Shown here one piece after another: positions 61,466 through 64,000 of a stretch of 64,000 nucleotides of DNA. Location of the stretch: the NCBI GenBank assembly GCA_002402175.1, contig NVVJ01000008.1, positions 9,313 to 73,312 on the forward strand, given 5' to 3'. The notes below the pieces were generated by a model that was not told where the DNA came from, made no database searches, and was given only the letters and a program-made list of their open reading frames with translations. Both the position numbers and the translations under genes were made by a program. Position 1 is the stretch's first letter. Every line of letters begins with the position of its first letter. This stretch comes from SAR86 cluster bacterium (GTDB taxonomy: Bacteria > Pseudomonadota > Gammaproteobacteria > Pseudomonadales > Pseudohongiellaceae).

Positions 61466-62467
61466 ATGAATAATAAAATTAAATTGTCTGTCCTCGATCA
61501 ATCACCGATTCGCTCTGGCAGCAACCCATACGCAGCACTACAAGAAACCATCAAATTGGCACAGTTAACTGACGAGCTTGGTTATTACCGTTATTGGGTA
61601 GCCGAACATCACGCATCTGATGCACTGGCGGGTTGTTCTCCAGAAGTTTTATTAGGGAGATTAGGCGCAGAAACAACGCAGATTAGAATCGGCTCAGGCG
61701 GCGTGATGCTGCCACATTACAGTCCGTATAAAGTGGCTGAAAACTTTAAACTTTTGCAAACACTGTATCCCGGCAGAGTCGATTTAGGTGTAGGTAGAGC
61801 GCCAGGTACTGATCCCTTTACGGCGGCTGCCATACGCTACGGCTCTAGAGTTGGCCCCGAGCATTTCCCTAATATGGTGGCAGACCTGCAAGCCCTGCTA
61901 AATGATACCGATCCTTCAACCAAGGGCATGGAACAGGCCAGAGCCTTCCCCAAAGTTGAAATCCCCCCTCAGCTGTGGATGCTCGGATCGAGTGAGGATA
62001 GCGCCATGCTAGCCGGACTTTCTGGCCTGCCTTACAACTTCGCTTATTTTATAAACCCAAATATTCAGCCTGGTATTTTTGACTTATACAGAGATCATTT
62101 TAAACCCGGTCCTAATTTAAAATCCCCACAAGGTTCGTTGGCTATTTTTAGCATTACCGCCGAAACTGAAGATGAAGCGCTCAACCTATCCCGCAGCCGC
62201 GACCTTTGGTACACCCGATTACTACGTGGAAATCCCGGCCCATTCCCTTCAGTGAAGGAAGCCATTGAATACCCTTATTCCGATGGGGAATTACAGATCA
62301 TCGAAGAAAACCGAGACAAAAGAGCTGTAGGTACGCCCGAGCAAGTTAAGGAAAAGCTACTGATGCTTGCTGAGAAATTTCAGGTCGACGAACTAATGCT
62401 GGTGACCATAACTCACGACGTTGCAGCCAGGCGGCGTTCTTACGAACTGCTAGCACAAATTTGGTAG
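61466..62467 (+). CDS. LLM-class flavin-dependent oxidoreductase
   Basis: This encodes a 333-residue cytoplasmic monooxygenase of the bacterial luciferase-like superfamily, MsnO8-type subgroup. LSVLDQSPIRSG begins the TIM barrel, YWVAEHHASDALAGCSPEVLLG carries the characteristic EHH and Ser/Pro, GSGGVMLPHYSPYKVAENF follows, and DLGVGRAPGTDPFTAAA supplies the flavin-phosphate loop. It would use reduced FMN and O2 to oxidise an unknown substrate. No flavin reductase is nearby. The ATG at 61466 has no Shine-Dalgarno; AT-rich upstream sequence is consistent with a leaderless or weakly translated message. An exported VOC protein is 158 bp downstream and may be in the same unit. Confidence 0.87.
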   Translation: MNNKIKLSVLDQSPIRSGSNPYAALQETIKLAQLTDELGYYRYWVAEHHASDALAGCSPEVLLGRLGAETTQIRIGSGGVMLPHYSPYKVAENFKLLQTLYPGRVDLGVGRAPGTDPFTAAAIRYGSRVGPEHFPNMVADLQALLNDTDPSTKGMEQARAFPKVEIPPQLWMLGSSEDSAMLAGLSGLPYNFAYFINPNIQPGIFDLYRDHFKPGPNLKSPQGSLAIFSITAETEDEALNLSRSRDLWYTRLLRGNPGPFPSVKEAIEYPYSDGELQIIEENRDKRAVGTPEQVKEKLLMLAEKFQVDELMLVTITHDVAARRRSYELLAQIW

Positions 62468-62625
62468 CCCAACGGCTCTCCAACAGATAAGCCAAGCGAC
62501 GATTACCTATTTCGTAGCTGGTTTATAGTTGGACTCACATCAATCAAGTCATTATTCTTAGCGATAACATCATTAAGAAATTAACTAGAAATTTGCTAAA
62601 AACTAACTAAAAGAAAGGCGCAATT

Positions 62626-63426
62626 ATGAAGTTGTTATCCAGTTTATTATTTCTGTTATTACTTTCGAGCTCTGCCAGCGCACAATTAGCGACACCTAAT
62701 CCAGCAGGACTCACCTATGGACATGTGCATCTAAATGTTTCAGATATCGAATTGCACAAACAAATATGGGTAGATCATTTTAACGGTGTAGTGGTTGAGA
62801 AAGGACCTCTTACTGCTATTCGTCTACCTAATATGCTGGTGGCATTAACCGCACGCGAGCCAACTACAGGCATGCGCTCTACAGTACTAGACCATTTTGG
62901 TTTTAAAGTTCGCAACATGGATGCATTTCTCGACAAGTGGCGCAGCGCAGGGCTCGAAGTTGTCCGTGTATTTATCGGAGCAGAGAGCCAGACCAATGCC
63001 TACATTATGTTGCCCGATGGTGTTTACGTAGAGATGCAAGAAGACCAGGGACTCTCGCAGGAGATCATGGGCTACCACATTCATTTCAATCTTGCGGAAT
63101 ATGAAGAACTTCTCGACTGGTACACCGATATTTTTTCACTGGAAATTAAACCAAGGGGCTCGATTAAAACTACAACCAATGCTCCGGGTATGAACATAAG
63201 TTTCGGGAATTCTACGACTCCAAGAATAGCCACCCGTGGAGCAGCACTGGACCACATAGGTTTTGAATTTGATGATCTGGAAGCCTTCTGCAAAGAATTG
63301 GAAGCCAAGGGAATTGTTTTCGATGTCCCGTTTCGCGACATTCCTTCAATCGGATTAAAAATTGCTTTTATAACTGATCCGGCAGGCACTTATATTGAGC
63401 TTACCGAAGGGTATGATGAGTTTTAA
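62626..63426 (+). CDS. exported VOC-superfamily (glyoxalase/dioxygenase fold) protein
   Basis: This 266-residue protein begins with a strongly hydrophobic signal peptide (LLFLLLLSSSASAQ) and contains two VOC modules (about 30-140 and 148-262). HVHLNVSDIELHKQIW and HIHFNLAEYEELLDWYTDIF open the halves. YVEMQED and YIELTEGYD end them, with the Glu residues that are metal ligands in glyoxalases and extradiol dioxygenases (paired with the first His). Export is unusual for this fold. Substrate is unknown; it could be an isomerase, a dioxygenase or a resistance protein. AAAGG lies 8 bases before the ATG. The preceding luciferase-like gene is on the same strand. Confidence 0.82.
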   Translation: MKLLSSLLFLLLLSSSASAQLATPNPAGLTYGHVHLNVSDIELHKQIWVDHFNGVVVEKGPLTAIRLPNMLVALTAREPTTGMRSTVLDHFGFKVRNMDAFLDKWRSAGLEVVRVFIGAESQTNAYIMLPDGVYVEMQEDQGLSQEIMGYHIHFNLAEYEELLDWYTDIFSLEIKPRGSIKTTTNAPGMNISFGNSTTPRIATRGAALDHIGFEFDDLEAFCKELEAKGIVFDVPFRDIPSIGLKIAFITDPAGTYIELTEGYDEF

Positions 63427-63481
63427 CAAAAAAGAGATGTAGTAAGAGCTGACGCGTGGCTGGAAAAACTATGATTTTTAA

Positions 63482-64000
63482 CTATGGTTTTTTATTAGGT
63501 AATTTTTCCAACCATGCCTCGATTGGAAGTTCCAGGCCACGTCTGGCCAGTTCCACACCAACCCAGTAACCAATATAGGCTACCAGCAACCAGACTATAA
63601 TGGAGTCAGCCGGCCAATAGCTAAACCACACAAAGGCAGTGATTACATTGCCCAGCTGGTTTAAAAGAACCGAAACAATCAGAGAGATTACGCCTTCGGC
63701 AAACAATGACGAGAGGCCAGGAAAGTTAAAGACAAAACTAAATAGATCTGAGATTTCGACAATGGCAAATGTCCAAAGCCCAGCCAGGCCGTAAAACCCA
63801 CTACCGAACCACATCCATTTATCATAAACATAGTTAGCATTTTGCGAGTCTTTCTTCTCGAAAGATTTCTTCATTTTCTTAACACGCGCTGATATAGCCT
63901 TTCGATCAGCTTTGCGATCAATTTCTCCTGAACTGTACAACCAGGAAAAAATAAACCAGCTTAGGACAACCATAGGTAGTCCCAACTTTATTAGCGCCTC
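63482..64000 (-). CDS. membrane protein of unknown function (cut at window edge)
   Basis: The visible part (about 170 residues) has several hydrophobic segments: about 5-18, 60-82, 100-120 and 130-150. A basic cytoplasmic loop (RKADRKAISARVKKMKKSFEKK) lies between the first two. The reading frame stays open to the last base of the window (the five codons upstream of the first TTG contain no stop), so the true start may lie outside. No catalytic motif is seen. Multiple Trp residues flank the hydrophobic segments, as is usual for integral membrane proteins. Function unknown. It is convergent with the VOC gene, with 55 bp between. Confidence 0.6.
   Translation of the reverse strand, partial: EALIKLGLPMVVLSWFIFSWLYSSGEIDRKADRKAISARVKKMKKSFEKKDSQNANYVYDKWMWFGSGFYGLAGLWTFAIVEISDLFSFVFNFPGLSSLFAEGVISLIVSVLLNQLGNVITAFVWFSYWPADSIIVWLLVAYIGYWVGVELARRGLELPIEAWLEKLPNKKP

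Overview
The window looks like a chromosomal segment of a heterotrophic, probably aquatic, gammaproteobacterium. The evidence is a type IV pilin with the gammaproteobacterial class III leader, a large TonB-dependent receptor, a DUF1631-type protein, AGGAG ribosome-binding sites and moderate AT-rich composition. The exact lineage cannot be fixed from sequence alone. No tRNA, rRNA, CRISPR array, prophage or transposase gene was seen. Nearly half of the products carry export or lipoprotein signals, so the region is dominated by periplasmic and outer-membrane enzymes.

Layout. 0.1-4.5 kb: a small secreted protein, a type IV pilin, an HTH-NTPase-TPR (STAND) signalling ATPase and a secreted cupin. 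4.6-10.3 kb (minus): three tandem paralogues of a periplasmic protein that joins a mono-heme cytochrome c to a PHM-like dicopper monooxygenase fold, each followed by its own terminator, then a beta-rich secreted protein. 10.9-15.7 kb (plus): a longer paralogue with an extra thioredoxin-like N-terminus, an MFS transporter and a serine hydrolase. 15.7-19.6 kb: DUF1631 protein, acyl-CoA thioesterase, Ser/Thr kinase. 19.7-24.4 kb: YtcJ-like amidohydrolase, 3-hydroxyisobutyrate-dehydrogenase-like enzyme and two related secreted proteins of unknown function. 24.6-28.2 kb (minus): an iodotyrosine-deiodinase-like nitroreductase and a FecR-domain protein with a huge Ser/Asn/Asp/Gly tract. 28.5-40 kb: secreted or lipoprotein hydrolases (M14 peptidase, cupin, M19 dipeptidase, gamma-glutamyltransferase, penicillin-acylase-like enzyme, second amidohydrolase). 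40.1-48.7 kb: two more thioredoxin-like/cytochrome c/PHM-like proteins around a degenerate nuclease, a lipoprotein, an NHL beta-propeller and a HupE/UreJ-type membrane protein. 49.1-51.6 kb: a fused anthranilate synthase trpE(G) with an apparently leaderless Trp-Trp leader peptide. 51.6-64 kb: CocE-type and other hydrolases, a TetR regulator with a palindromic operator candidate, a serine hydrolase, a 2OG-Fe(II) oxygenase, a TonB-dependent receptor, a luciferase-like monooxygenase, an exported VOC protein and a membrane protein cut by the window edge.

The main theme is the sixfold expansion of cytochrome c/PHM-like copper proteins in two architectures. They sit among beta-propeller, cupin, hydrolase, amidohydrolase and TonB-receptor genes, which suggests periplasmic oxidation and hydrolysis of imported organic molecules, perhaps amides or peptides. 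One paralogue has lost both histidines of its predicted CuM site. Other notable items are the trpL-like leader, a MITE-like repeat present twice (one copy carrying a second inverted-repeat insert), a perfect FNR/Anr-type palindrome and a nuclease homologue missing metal-site residues.
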